Source of the DNA: Amaurobius ferox
Taxonomy: Eukaryota > Arthropoda > Arachnida > Araneae > Amaurobiidae
Direction of reading: 5' to 3'
NCBI GenBank assembly: GCA_951213105.1
Contig: OX578150.1
Coordinates: 20,252,022-20,316,021 of the forward strand
Length of the DNA stretch: 64,000 nucleotides
Below, piece by piece: positions 31,690 through 45,501 of this stretch (within the stretch, counting starts at the first letter, position 1; each line of letters begins with the position of its first letter). The notes beneath the pieces were generated by a model. The model did no database searches. It had not been told where the DNA came from and worked only from the letters and a program-made list of their open reading frames with translations. A program made the translations under genes and the position numbers.

Positions 31690-33920
31690 TATTGCTGTTT
31701 CTTTGTTTTGCCTTTTTTTATCAAAAATACTGAGATAATACTAGAAACAAATTAAAAATTGCTAAAAGATTAAACAGCTTTCAACTAAATAGAGAAATAA
31801 ATATAATATTTTGCCCTTTTTTCTTATTTTTGATAATATTTCATTTTCATTTTTTTACAAGAACATTCACATAAAAATATAATAAACTCAATAAAAAATC
31901 ATTTATATAATCCAGGTGAAATTTTGGGAAAAAAGAAACAAAACATGTGGTGAACTATATTCTATCTATATATTTGTATCAATGCACACAGAATGGAACA
32001 AGCGTAAATTTGGAATGGACAACCCATTGTCAATTGTTATGTGGCAAATTGGCCATGAAAATTTGACGAATTTGAATTTGTCAGCTCTCACAGTAAAATA
32101 ACTTTTCTGACCACGTGTGCTAGTTGTAATTTGATATTGGGAGTTGTGATGTCCTTGAATGGTAGTTATGGCATTCCAATTCACAAGCATAATATTTATT
32201 TCACATATACTGTTTGATTGAGCAATCTCATTTTAAAATTTTTATATGATGTGGCAAATTTCACTTCTTATTCTCAACATCTGTGGCTACATTAAAAATA
32301 GGTTGTTGACCTTTTGCCTAAATCATAAGACTGTATGTTCTGTAATCACTTGCATGCAGCTAAGTTCTTACTTTATATGAAATTTTTTTACTATTAGTAT
32401 ATGTAATATTAAAATGTGTGTGTCGTCAAGAGAAGTGCTTAAATTATATGGGTGATTCTAGGGTCAGGGGGACTACAGAATCTGGAATTCAGAGAAACAT
32501 CAGGGTATATCAGAGAAAACAACATTCTGAAAATATCAGAATTTCTAAAAAAAAACCCTGTAAAATCAGGGAAATTGGAAGTTTTTTGGTAATCGCAGCT
32601 TTCTTCCTACTCGTGATAATGCATATATATGGAATTTTTTATTTGCATCTCATGTGATGGAAGACAGTCTACTGGACATCTCAATAAAAGGAAAAGAGGC
32701 TTAAAATTTCGATGTTTTTCAGTGATCCCTCTCATCTCAAATCATCTCTTTTGAAAGTTGTCAAGATATTTCATATGACAGGAAAAGCTGATTAAAAGAA
32801 TACTGTTTCTGCTTATATATAATTTTGTTACAATAAGTTATATTTAACTATATGAATTCTTGACTGGATTTTACAGAACACTGCTCAGTTTATAGTTGTG
32901 TTTTACAGCTTATATAGAATTTTAATGCTTGAAGGATTTATATTTTTGTAATAATACTGTTCTTATATAATTCTTGCATAAATAATATACTTTGATTATT
33001 ATACTTTTCAATGCTGAAGGTAATTAATTTTAATTATTTCTTTCAATTTTATTAATTAACTTTTTTATGTATGTTAAACTTATATTCAGTAAAAGTAGAT
33101 AGTGATACATATCAGGTAATGTTTGAAATATTATCTGGAAATCAGGAAAATATCAGAGAATTTTTTTATATCTGCGATCCTGTAGCCACCCTGGGTGTGC
33201 ATTTAAAATACATGTCTCCTTTTGTCATTAACAGCGATATTCTTAAATGGAATTCTAAAGTGATAGGGGTCACTCTGAAACTTTTTTGGAGATTATTTTT
33301 ATCCAGGTAAAATCTTGAAAATAATAATAATGTGTAACAGACTATATCTACATATTTCAACTGATCATGGTCGCAAAGTGCATAACTCATAAAACTGTGA
33401 ATTTCATAATGGTCTAGGTTGTTATTTTATATTAAAAGTTTACTGTAATTAGTAAAGTTCGTTTTATATGCTTTTACCATTTATGTTCCTTTTCATTGGT
33501 TTATAGACATTCCTATATTTTATAGATCAAAAGTATTTCAGCTATATGAATGAATTTATTCTACAATTTTATTATGTTATTATTTTTTTTTTCTATTTCC
33601 AAATTAAAGCCAAAATCAATAAAAGTTGGAACCTACAAATTTTTTTTTCCAATTGAGTTCATGAAAATATGCTTTAATCTTTCCCTACTCCCCATTGATT
33701 GAAATTTTTTTCATCAAATAGATCTAGCTTAACATCTAAAAAATGTCAATTTTCAAGTTCCAAAAAATATATTTTTTTAACTTTATAGTTTCTAGAAACT
33801 TTTGCTTGGAATAAATTTTTAAAAATGTCTTTAAAGATTTCTAATGGATGACAGCTAGGATTAATTGAATGATTGGAATTTGAAAGCATATTCATTATCA
33901 ATAAGTACAATACACTTTGT
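31690..33920. other. SNX25 intron sequence, no gene seen
   Basis: AT-rich. Pieces of a dispersed repeat (ATCAGGGAAATTGGAA type) occur at 32455-32580 and 33110-33165. No open frame with a recognisable motif. Confidence 0.5.
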
Positions 33921-33936
33921 GAGAAGAATAAGAAAA

Positions 33937-34275
33937 ACTTGAGCTATGTATAAAAGCACAAATAATAAAATAATGCAGCATACAGCTGTTTCAAGGATAC
34001 ACTGGATCCCCTTTGTTAGTGCAAGAGAACTAACAAACCCTTGTGTTACTTGTTGTTTCGGATTGACTGGACATTTCTTCATGCTGCTTTGTGATTGGCT
34101 CTCTTTTAATCCAGGTCTTGGGTATATAACCTCCCTGCATCTTGCTTTCATGCCTATTCCTCTTTAGGACTTTAGTTTTCTTGGTTCTTTTGCACTGACG
34201 AAGGGGATCCAGCATATTCTTAAAACAGTTGTATGCTGCATTATTTTGTTATTTGTGCTTTTATACTGCTCAAGT
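33937..34275. mobile_element. MITE with about 85-bp inverted arms
   Basis: The left arm (33937-34025) begins AACTTGAGC and contains TATAAAAGCACAAATAA and GCAGCATACA. The right arm (34190-34275) is its reverse complement with few changes. CATATTCATTAT occurs on both outer sides (33888-33899 and 34287-34298), a possible but distant target duplication. No gene. Confidence 0.7.
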
Positions 34276-34491
34276 TTCTCTTTTCCATATTCATTATGTT
34301 TATGTATCAGAAATGACATATGAGTTTGTTTGTTCCACATTTAAATTGAAACTAATATTGGGAAACGATGTAAGCATTATGCATAACTCACTTTTACACA
34401 GGCTGTTTAAACATTTTAGAATGATTTTATTCCAAAAAATAACAAAAATTAATTAAAATAATTTCTAGTAACAGCTTATTTTATAAAATAG

Positions 34492-37319
34492 GGTCATTTC
34501 ATGGCACTTCAATCTGTCTCTCAGCCCCCTCGGATTTGTCTGAAGTTTTACACAAAGTTACATACAACAAACTTATATTACAATGTAAAATTTTAGGTCA
34601 TTCTATGCATTAGTTTTTAAGCAATAAATTTTCAAAAAAATACAGAATTCACTTTGTGCTGCATTGCAGATGCATGAAATAAAATCCTTGTGTTTGATAA
34701 AATCCTTTTTTGCTCTGCACTTAATTGACAGAAACACATAATTTTTTTCTGTGGATATTCTAGAATATATGCTAATTGTCAAACAGCATGCATTTTGATA
34801 ATATTTTATTTAAAACTCTATTATTTTTTGCCTTAAAGTTGAAAAATATAAAAAAAAATTTTTAATTTCAACAAAAGAAATTTTTTTCAAAGATGAGCTC
34901 CATGTTTAAATTTCTTGATAATTTTTTTATATGGTCGTCTTTATACAGTAACCTGCTTACTGTAAAAAAAATTTGACCGATGTTTTTAGGAAAATATGAG
35001 AAATATTTTTTGTTGTGTAAAATATAAAATTTTTACTTTGTTGCATTTTCATAAGTCGAATAAAAATAATTTACTTATTTATTAAATTTATAATTATCTG
35101 AATTTATTAATTTATTTAATAAAAATAAACAATTTTTATATATATAGGTATGGATTATTATAAGTTTTATAGAAATAATTAAAATATAAAGAAATATTTT
35201 AAATATTCCTCTTCTGGCTATATTGATTACTGAACATGTTTTAAACCATGTAAAATCTTCATAATTAGATATGTTTTAGTTACTATCATTCCTTTGAAGA
35301 AACAAATTCCTTTTTCTTTTCTTATTAATTGAGAGTATTCCCCAAAGTATAGGAAAATTCCAGGACAGAAATAAAAAAAAATGATACCCTTTCAGAAACT
35401 GAGATCATCCCCTACTGCAATAAATAATGTCAATTTAACTTTCAAAGTCATTACTGCAGTCCAATTAAGAAAGGAAGTAGTAACTTTATTGCTTAAAAAC
35501 TAATGCATAGAATGACCTAAAATTTTACATTGTAACTTTTATTAACTACTTCCTATTTAACTTGTAACAGGTTATATTTTACATGGTTTAAAACATGCTC
35601 TTCTCCCTCTTTCGATATGCTCCTTTTGCTAGCTAAAAGTATTATTGCAAATTTTTATCATTGTTTTTTAAATAATGGCATCATGTAGTTTTCAGTGTAT
35701 GATAAGTAAATATTTTTCAGAAATATGTAATAAAAATCTAAAGGACATTTTGAATTATCTTGTAATGATCAACAGCTGTTTCTGTGGGGAACATATGATA
35801 GTATACCCCAAGATGTAAGTGTGCTTTCATCATAAACAGAAATTTTTAAACAAGTTTTCTGTTCACCAGAAAAGTGCTATGATTCTTTTAATTGCCACAA
35901 GAATGATGTGAAATGAAAACTAAATTGGATTACGTTACAACTTGCAGAAAAGTTAAAAGAACATTCTAGTTGTTTATTCCATTAAGAAAACTGTATCATG
36001 CACCAGAAAAGATAAGAAAAGAAAGTATTAAAATGAAAATAAATGAAAATGAGCTTGATGTTAGTGATTCATCTAAATATATTACTGAAGAGTATGAAGA
36101 AAGTCCCAGTTATATACCGGAAGTATGTAATAAAGAGAAGCAAGCTGCTGAGAACAAGTTTACTTGTGGTAAAATACAAATTATGTTCAGTTACTTCTGC
36201 TTTAAAAATTAAATTAGTTTGTGTTTATATAGGACAATAGAAATTTGAAAGTTCAAGTAGAAGATTCAAATTTTAGTTCAACGATGAAACTGTTAAGAAA
36301 ACAGAAATATATGCCAATCAGTTAAATATTTTAATGAAATAATCATCAAAATTCTAAAGAAAGTAGGCAAGACAAGCTATTGTAAAAAGAAAAAAATATC
36401 AGTTATTAACCTTAGCTTCATTATCTTGGATCTGCAAGAATGTCAGTGAAACTATTGAAGTGACTGACTGTCAAGCTTGCCAGTCTTGTAAGTTATTAAA
36501 AAAGGGGGAATTTTATCTTTATTAAAGCCTAGAAAGGTAAACAAATTTTACAAGAGATTATACAATGATGATGGATTTTTAAAAATAATACCAGGACATA
36601 AGGATAAAGTCAGTGTTAAGAAGTCTGTGATTTTAAATGATCATTTTTGTGTACACAGTTTTTTCCCCTTATAATTATTAATGACTTTCATAATCCTTAG
36701 TCAAAAATATATCTTTTTTCTTCTGGTTAACCATAATGCTTTGTGGACCTGTATGCACATAGGAAGAGCAGAACTAATACTTAGGTTTTAGCTATTCACA
36801 ATTTCTATTTATTCATAGAACAAACTCTAACAATTTTGAAATTTGAGCCATTAATTGTGGAAATTATTTTGTATAAAGTTCTTGCACTTGTTTTCTATTT
36901 CCAGGCAATATTTTCTACGTTATTTTCATGCTTATTAAGCATTACCATATATTTTAATGAAAAACACTCGCTGACATTTTTGGAACTTTTTTTTTTTAAT
37001 ATTATAAAAATTTAGAATTTGCTAATATTTAAATATCTTTCATTTTTCTGAAGTTTCTAGATTTTTTTTTTTTTTTACTGGCAATGCTACTTACGGCCGT
37101 GACAAACCTTAAGTTGCACTTGTCTCCTGGATGGTGTTAAATAAGTAACGGCTAATGGCTATGGTATCTCTTAGCATTTTTTAGCTTTGTATTTGTCTAA
37201 TTTATAATATTCTTGATAACTAAACTGCCTTATTTTGATCCTATATCTTATATATTAATATTATAGCTATTTAAACCAATAACAGAAAATGGTTTACTGT
37301 TATTGGTTTAAATGGTTAT

Positions 37320-37391
<72 letters not shown>

Positions 37392-38129
37392 CAAAATAAG
37401 GTAGTTATCAATATGGTAAATTAAAAGGGAAAAATTTTCTTGTATTTCTAATTGCATTCCTTCTAAATAATTGATATGAATCAATAATTTTTTAAATATT
37501 ATGTTTTTAATATATAAACTAATATGATCAATTACTGATAAATTATTTCCTAGATTAATTATTTTTACTGTTGACTTAATAGAAATACAGCCATTTAAAA
37601 AAAAAAAAAGCCTTTGGTAAGATGGTTATGTATAACAGGAGATGATAAGCCTATGGTAAGAAGGTTACTGTATAACCAAAAATAATTATTAAATTTGAAT
37701 ATCATCTCATGTTGAAAAAAATTCCTTTCTTCGAAATCAAAATAAATATTCCTTTTACCTTTTTCAACTTGAAGGCAAAAAATAGCAAGGTTTTAAATAA
37801 ATCAAAATGTATATTGTTTGACAATAAGCATATGTTCTAGAATATCCACAGAAAAATTATGTGTTTCTGACAATTAGGTGTAGGGCAAGAAAGGATTTTA
37901 TCAAAGCGAGTTTTTCATTTCATGCATCTGCAAAGTAGTACCAAGTGAATTCTCCATTTTTTTTTTAATTTATTGCTACAAAACTAATGCATGAAATGAA
38001 CTAGAATTTCATATGGTGTTACAACTTACTATATGTAGCTTTGGAAAAAAAATGAAAAAAAAAATTGGTGAAGTCTAAAGGAGTGGGTGACATTTCATAT
38101 TTTTTTGTTTGAATTGACATGGAATGACC
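34492..38129. mobile_element. DNA transposon with long inverted ends, copy 2
   Basis: Relative of 19755-24336: starts GGTCATTTCATGG, ends CATGGAATGACC, with about 500-bp inverted end regions (34492-34990, 37630-38129). The interior aligns in order, for example AATAAATAATGTCAATTT near 35422 and TACTTCTGCTTTAAAAATTAAA near 36190. It lacks the nested 901-bp element and the solo SINE tail of copy 1. A decayed open stretch at 36000-36212 may be a remnant of its own gene. Confidence 0.7.
37322..37389. repeat. (AT)n microsatellite
   Basis: About 34 uninterrupted AT units inside transposon copy 2. Confidence 0.95.
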
Positions 38130-40448
38130 CAAAAGCTAACTTATCATTTGCTGTAGTTAACTTTTGTCTATTTAAAAAATATTGCATGTAAACAAACTTT
38201 GGATTGAAGGATACATTTTTGCTCTTTCCAAAGAGAAATACTCTTATTCTGTAATTAGAAAACACTGAAAACCATGAAATTGGCATTTTTAAATTTAAGG
38301 CAAACAATGTTATTAATTATAAAGAGAAAAAGAGCATCAAGCATTACTTTAAACTGGAAAAAGAACAACGAATTAATACCTAAAGAAGGTACTTACATTT
38401 ACTACTATTTCAAAAATAAAGTCTCTTGTCTCATAAGGAAGTTCTTCAACTCAAAAACCAATTGCAGTGTCTTTAAATACCTCTGTAGTAACTGTAAACA
38501 AGATAATAAATAAAATGTGAATCTTAAAAAAGCTAAGAAGCTTAATGTTCACCATCTTTTGCCTAGACATGTGGCTAAGTGCAGAATAAATATGCTGTGG
38601 CATTCTCTAGGGCACACGTGAAAACCGATTTTTATTTCACTCTCGTCGTATTATTTTTTATCGAAATTATTTTTTTAGTTATTTAATGTTTTATGCGATT
38701 TAGACCGTTTTTTCCCCTTTTTCCTCCACCATCCAGACGTAGAAAAAACCAAATCACACCACCGGAAAGAGCAGACAATTGTGAGTAAATATATATCAAT
38801 GTCAAATCTCAGGGACAAATTCTAATATTTTTTAAAGATTTTAAAACAAAAGTCACTTTCGGTTTAAAAAAACGAACTTTAGTTTTTAAATCCTCACATA
38901 GCAGAAAGTACTAATGATTTCGACTAATAATTTACATTTTTAGAAAGGTCAAAGATCTGGCATTCTTACAAGTCCAATCTGGTCAAGAAATAATGAAAAT
39001 TGCCCGCAGGATCGCAATTTTAAAGACGTCGTGATTTTAAATTTCTCGGCAATCCTCTAAAGTAGTTCTTCACCGGCGTTGAGTTTTTTCCCCGTTTTCG
39101 TGGAGACCGCGCTTCCGGTTTTAAATTAATTAAGAGCTTAGCATATGTATTGTATACATCGGGTGAAATTATTATATTTATATGATATTTTAATTTATGG
39201 ATATTTTAAATGGATATTTTAAATAATTTAAATGATTAAATAATGGTGGATTGAATTGTGGTGATGTATTTGAAATTATTATATTTATGGATTGGTGGAA
39301 CAATATGGATGATTGATGGAACGATATGGATTTTTTAAATGGATATTTTAATTTATGGATATTTTAATTTATGGATATATTTTAATTTTATGGATATTTT
39401 AAATGATGGAACGATGAATATTTTAATAGAGCTTAGCATGTGGTCATTATAAAACTTAAATTAGTGCGCAGGAATTGCACTCGGTAGGCCCGGGTTCGAT
39501 TCCCACCACTGACTAAACTGCCACCATGTTCAGGCGGAGTACGATCACATTAAACATAAGTCCTTCCTAGAGGTTGGTGGTAGGGGAAGGAGGGTATGGT
39601 CCCTGTGGATGCCTCCCCCACTGGGTTCCGGTCTAAATTGGGTGAATAAAAAAGTTATGGAGATTGTCGCGGAGGACACAGTAGCCCAGTGGTTAGCGCA
39701 CGGGAATTACACTCGGTAGGGTCGGGTTTGATTCCCGCCACTGCCATAACTGCTGCCGTGTTCACGCGGAGTACGATCACGTTAAACATGTGGGTCTGTA
39801 AGTCCTTCCGAGAGTTTGGTGGTAGGGGAAGGAGGGTACGGTCCCTGTGGATACCTCCCCCACTGAGTTCCGGTCTAAATTGGGTGAATAAAAAGAAAGT
39901 TATGGAGATTGTCGAGGAGAACGAAGTAGCCCAGTGGTTAGCATGCGGGAATTGCACTCGGTAGGCCCGGGTTTGATTCCCGCCACTGCCAAAACTGCCG
40001 CCGTGTTTAGGCGGAGTACGATCACGCTAAACATGTGGCTCCGTAAGTCCTTCCGAGAGGTTGGTGGTAGGGGAACATTTTTAATTTATGGATATATTTT
40101 AATTTTATGGATATTTTAAATGATGGAATGATGGATATTTTAATAGAGTTTAGCATGTGGTTATTATAAAATTTAAATTAGCGTGCAGGAATTGCACGCG
40201 GTAGGCCCGGGTTCGATTCCCGCCACTGCCTAAACTGCCATCATGTTCAGACGGAGTACGATCGCATTAAACATGTGGGTCCGTAAGTCCTTCCGAGAGG
40301 TTGGTGGTATGGGAAGGAGGGTACGGTCCCTGTGGATGCCTCCCCCACTGAGTTCCGGTCTAAATTGGGTGAATAAAAGAAAGTTATGGAGATTGTCGCG
40401 GAGGATGCAGTATCCCAGTGGTTAGCGCGCGGGAATTGCACTCGGTAG

Positions 40449-41165
40449 TGTTGGAAAATTTAAAATTTGAAGAAGCAAAGTACGCACTGGCATAGAGTCA
40501 ATAAGTGTTGGCTGGATCATAAAAGTATGCAGATCCAGTTTCAAAGAAAAACATCGTTCACTTTATTTCATGAAAAACATAACTAGGCAAGTTACACATT
40601 CCAGGTTTCCATGTCACAAAACGCCAAAAAATACTATGTACAAAAAGTTTGCAGTTGTAAATAACCAGACAGAAATTCCTTGAAGCATGGGTAGTAAATA
40701 ACTATACTACCTTTATCACTTGCGTGTATTTGCAGCCACTATTGAAGGTATCACACTTGGCAAGGAAAACCAAAGGATAAGACATCTCTGCGTCCGTCTC
40801 GACTAAAAACCGTCGTCAAACGATATCCCGCAGTGCTTCTGTCAAAAACATTTCTGTCTGCCTGCATCAGACCATCAGTGTCTATGTCTTACAAAGCCTT
40901 CTCCGCTCCGTTCTGGATCAGACTGGGTGTCAGTATAATTGCTTCAAGAAATCTCTGCTTTATATATCCGAGAATGGACTGTTCCGGAAACGCCCCCGGA
41001 TATGCAAATCAGATGCGTACGCATTGAGAACTGATTTGCATGAAACCTCATGTTGAAAAACGTCACGGTTCACGCCGGTGAACGGAAAGAGTCGTTCATA
41101 TTAAATTTGCATAAAAATCCGTTCACAGGAACGAGAATCGCGATGTATTGATTTTTTTTCCAACA
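40449..41165 (-). mobile_element. Solo LTR, unit 1
   Basis: 717 bases starting TGTTGGAAAA and ending TTTTCCAACA (TG...CA with inverted ends), flanked by GGTAG (40444-40448) and GTTAG (41166-41170), a 5-bp target duplication with one mismatch in a SINE monomer. Read on the minus strand it has a TATA box (ATATATAAAG, 40958-40967) and AATAAA (40562-40567), in U3-R-U5 order. Three octamer motifs (ATGCAAAT or its complement at 41002, 41034 and 41105) and a palindrome GTTCACGCCGGTGAAC (41068-41083) lie in U3. No internal coding region remains. Confidence 0.8.
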
Positions 41166-42616
41166 GTTAGGTCCGGGTTCGATTCGCGCCACTGCCAAAA
41201 CTGCTGCCGTGTTCACGCAGAGTACGATCACGTTAAACATGTGGGTCCGTAAGTCCTTCCGAGAGGTTGGTGGTAGGGGAAGGAGGGTACAGTCCCTGTA
41301 GATGCCTCTTCCACTGGGTTCCAGTCTAAATTGGATGAATAAAAAGAAAGTTATGGAGATTGTCGCGGCGGACGCAGTAGCCGAGTGGTTAGTGCACAAG
41401 AATTACACTTGGTAGGTCCGGGTTAGATTCCTGCCATTATCAAAACTACCGCCGTGTTCACGCGGAGTACGATCGCGTTAAACATGTGGGTCCGTAAGTC
41501 CTTCCGAGAGGTTGGTGGTAGGGGAACATTTTTAATTTATGGATATATTTTAATTTTATGGATATTTTAAATGACGGAACGATGGATATTTTAATAGAGT
41601 TTAGCATGTGGTCATTATAAAATTTAAATTAGCGTGCGGGAATTGCACTCGGTAGGCCCGGGTTCGATTCCCACCACTGACTAAACTGCCACCATGTTCA
41701 GGCGGAGTACGATCACATTAAACATAAGTCCTTCCTAGAGGTTGGTGGTAGGGGAAGGAGGGTATGGTCCCTGTGGATGCCTCCCCCACTGGGTTCCGGT
41801 CTAAATTGGGTGAATAAAAAAGTTATGGAGAATGTCGCGGAGGACACAGTAGCCCAGTGGTTAGCGCACGGGAATTACACTCGGTAGGGTCGGGTTTGAT
41901 TCCCGCCACTGCCATAACTGCTGCCGTGTTCACGCGGAGTACGATCACGTTAAACATGTGGGTCTGTAAGTCCTTCCGAGAGTTTGGTGGTAGGGGAAGG
42001 AGGGTACGGTCCCTGTGGATGCCTCCCCCACTGAGTTCCGGTCTAAATTGGGTGAATAAAAAGAAAGTTATGGAGATTGTCGAGGAGAACGAAGTAGCCC
42101 AGTGGTTAGCATGCGGGAATTGCACTCGGTAGGCCCGGGTTTGATTCCCGCCACTGCCAAAACTGCCGCCGTGTTTAGGCGGAGTACGATCACGCTAAAC
42201 ATGTGGCTCCGTAAGTCCTTCCGAGAGGTTGGTGGTAGGGGAACATTTTTAATTTATGGATATATTTTAATTTTATGGATATTTTAAATGATGGAATGAT
42301 GGATATTTTAATAGAGTTTAGCATGTGGTTATTATAAAATTTAAATTAGCGTGCAGGAATTGCACGCGGTAGGCCCGGGTTCGATTCCCGCCACTGCCTA
42401 AACTGCCATCATGTTCAGACGGAGTACGATCGCATTAAACATGTGGGTCCGTAAGTCCTTCCGAGAGGTTGGTGGTATGGGAAGGAGGGTACGGTCCCTG
42501 TGGATGCCTCCCCCACTGAGTTCCGGTCTAAATTGGGTGAATAAAAGAAAGTTATGGAGATTGTCGCGGAGGATGCAGTATCCCAGTGGTTAGCGCGCGG
42601 GAATTGCACTCGGTAG

Positions 42617-43333
42617 TGTTGGAAAATTTAAAATTTGAAGAAGCAAAGTACGCACTGGCATAGAGTCAATAAGTGTTGGCTGGATCATAAAAGTATGCAG
42701 ATCCAGTTTCAAAGAAAAACATCGTTCACTTTATTTCATGAAAAACATAACTAGGCAAGTTACACATTCCAGGTTTCCATGTCACAAAACGCCAAAAAAT
42801 ACTATGTACAAAAAGTTTGCAGTTGTAAATAACCAGACAGAAATTCCTTGAAGCATGGGTAGTAAATAACTATACTACCTTTATCACTTGCGTGTATTTG
42901 CAGCCACTATTGAAGGTATCACACTTGGCAAGGAAAACCAAAGGATAAGACATCTCTGCGTCCGTCTCGACTAAAAACCGTCGTCAAACGATATCCCGCA
43001 GTGCTTCTGTCAAAAACATTTCTGTCTGCCTGCATCAGACCATCAGTGTCTATGTCTTACAAAGCCTTCTCCGCTCCGTTCTGGATCAGACTGGGTGTCA
43101 GTATAATTGCTTCAAGAAATCTCTGCTTTATATATCCGAGAATGGACTGTTCCGGAAACGCCCCCGGATATGCAAATCAGATGCGTACGCATTGAGAACT
43201 GATTTGCATGAAACCTCATGTTGAAAAACGTCACGGTTCACGCCGGTGAACGGAAAGAGTCGTTCATATTAAATTTGCATAAAAATCCGTTCACAGGAAC
43301 GAGAATCGCGATGTATTGATTTTTTTTCCAACA
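42617..43333 (-). mobile_element. Solo LTR, unit 2
   Basis: Same LTR as at 40449-41165, displaced by exactly 2168 bases. It was copied with the tandem unit, not inserted separately. Confidence 0.8.
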
Positions 43334-44784
43334 GTTAGGTCCGGGTTCGATTCGCGCCACTGCCAAAACTGCTGCCGTGTTCACGCAGAGTACGATCACG
43401 TTAAACATGTGGGTCCGTAAGTCCTTCCGAGAGGTTGGTGGTAGGGGAAGGAGGGTACAGTCCCTGTAGATGCCTCTTCCACTGGGTTCCAGTCTAAATT
43501 GGATGAATAAAAAGAAAGTTATGGAGATTGTCGCGGCGGACGCAGTAGCCGAGTGGTTAGTGCACAAGAATTACACTTGGTAGGTCCGGGTTAGATTCCT
43601 GCCATTATCAAAACTACCGCCGTGTTCACGCGGAGTACGATCGCGTTAAACATGTGGGTCCGTAAGTCCTTCCGAGAGGTTGGTGGTAGGGGAACATTTT
43701 TAATTTATGGATATATTTTAATTTTATGGATATTTTAAATGACGGAACGATGGATATTTTAATAGAGTTTAGCATGTGGTCATTATAAAATTTAAATTAG
43801 CGTGCGGGAATTGCACTCTGTAGGCCCGGGTTCGATTCCCACCACTGACTAAACTGCCACCATGTTCAGGCGGAGTACGATCACATTAAACATAAGTCCT
43901 TCCTAGAGGTTGGTGGTAGGGGAAGGAGGGTATGGTCCCTGTGGATGCCTCCCCCACTGGGTTCCGGTCTAAATTGGGTGAATAAAAAAGTTATGGAGAT
44001 TGTCGCGGAGGACACAGTAGCCCAGTGGTTAGCGCACGGGAATTACACTCGGTAGGGTCGGGTTTGATTCCCGCCACTGCCATAACTGCTGCCGTGTTCA
44101 CGCGGAGTACGATCACGTTAAACATGTGGGTCTGTAAGTCCTTCCGAGAGTTTGGTGGTAGGGGAAGGAGGGTACGGTCCCTGTGGATGCCTCCCCCACT
44201 GAGTTCCGGTCTAAATTGGGTGAATAAAAAGAAAGTTATGGAGATTGTCGAGGAGAACGAAGTAGCCCAGTGGTTAGCATGCGGGAATTGCACTCGGTAG
44301 GCCCGGGTTTGATTCCCGCCACTGCCAAAACTGCCGCCGTGTTTAGGCGGAGTACGATCACGCTAAACATGTGGCTCCGTAAGTCCTTCCGAGAGGTTGG
44401 TGGTAGGGGAACATTTTTAATTTATGGATATATTTTAATTTTATGGATATTTTAAATGATGGAATGATGGATATTTTAATAGAGTTTAGCATGTGGTTAT
44501 TATAAAATTTAAATTAGCGTGCAGGAATTGCACGCGGTAGGCCCGGGTTCGATTCCCGCCACTGCCTAAACTGCCATCATGTTCAGACGGAGTACGATCG
44601 CATTAAACATGTGGGTCCGTAAGTCCTTCCGAGAGGTTGGTGGTATGGGAAGGAGGGTACGGTCCCTGTGGATGCCTCCCCCACTGAGTTCCGGTCTAAA
44701 TTGGGTGAATAAAAGAAAGTTATGGAGATTGTCGCGGAGGATGCAGTATCCCAGTGGTTAGCGCGCGGGAATTGCACTCGGTAG

Positions 44785-45501
44785 TGTTGGAAAATTTAAA
44801 ATTTGAAGAAGCAAAGTACGCACTGGCATAGAGTCAATAAGTGTTGGCTGGATCATAAAAGTATGCAGATCCAGTTTCAAAGAAAAACATCGTTCACTTT
44901 ATTTCATGAAAAACATAACTAGGCAAGTTACACATTCCAGGTTTCCATGTCACAAAACGCCAAAAAATACTATGTACAAAAAGTTTGCAGTTGTAAATAA
45001 CCAGACAGAAATTCCTTGAAGCATGGGTAGTAAATAACTATACTACCTTTATCACTTGCGTGTATTTGCAGCCACTATTGAAGGTATCACACTTGGCAAG
45101 GAAAACCAAAGGATAAGACATCTCTGCGTCCGTCTCGACTAAAAACCGTCGTCAAACGATATCCCGCAGTGCTTCTGTCAAAAACATTTCTGTCTGCCTG
45201 CATCAGACCATCAGTGTCTATGTCTTACAAAGCCTTCTCCGCTCCGTTCTGGATCAGACTGGGTGTCAGTATAATTGCTTCAAGAAATCTCTGCTTTATA
45301 TATCCGAGAATGGACTGTTCCGGAAACGCCCCCGGATATGCAAATCAGATGCGTACGCATTGAGAACTGATTTGCATGAAACCTCATGTTGAAAAACGTC
45401 ACGGTTCACGCCGGTGAACGGAAAGAGTCGTTCATATTAAATTTGCATAAAAATCCGTTCACGGGAACGAGAATCGCGATGTATTGATTTTTTTTCCAAC
45501 A
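44785..45501 (-). mobile_element. Solo LTR, unit 3
   Basis: Third copy, again 2168 bases on, with one difference noticed near 45464 (CACGGG for CACAGG). Confidence 0.8.

Noticed and set aside
38095..38513. Short overlapping frames on both strands, possible continuation of the Penelope-like element beyond the Helitron-like copy
   Set aside because: No reverse-transcriptase motif; the sequence does not continue the element's reading frame.
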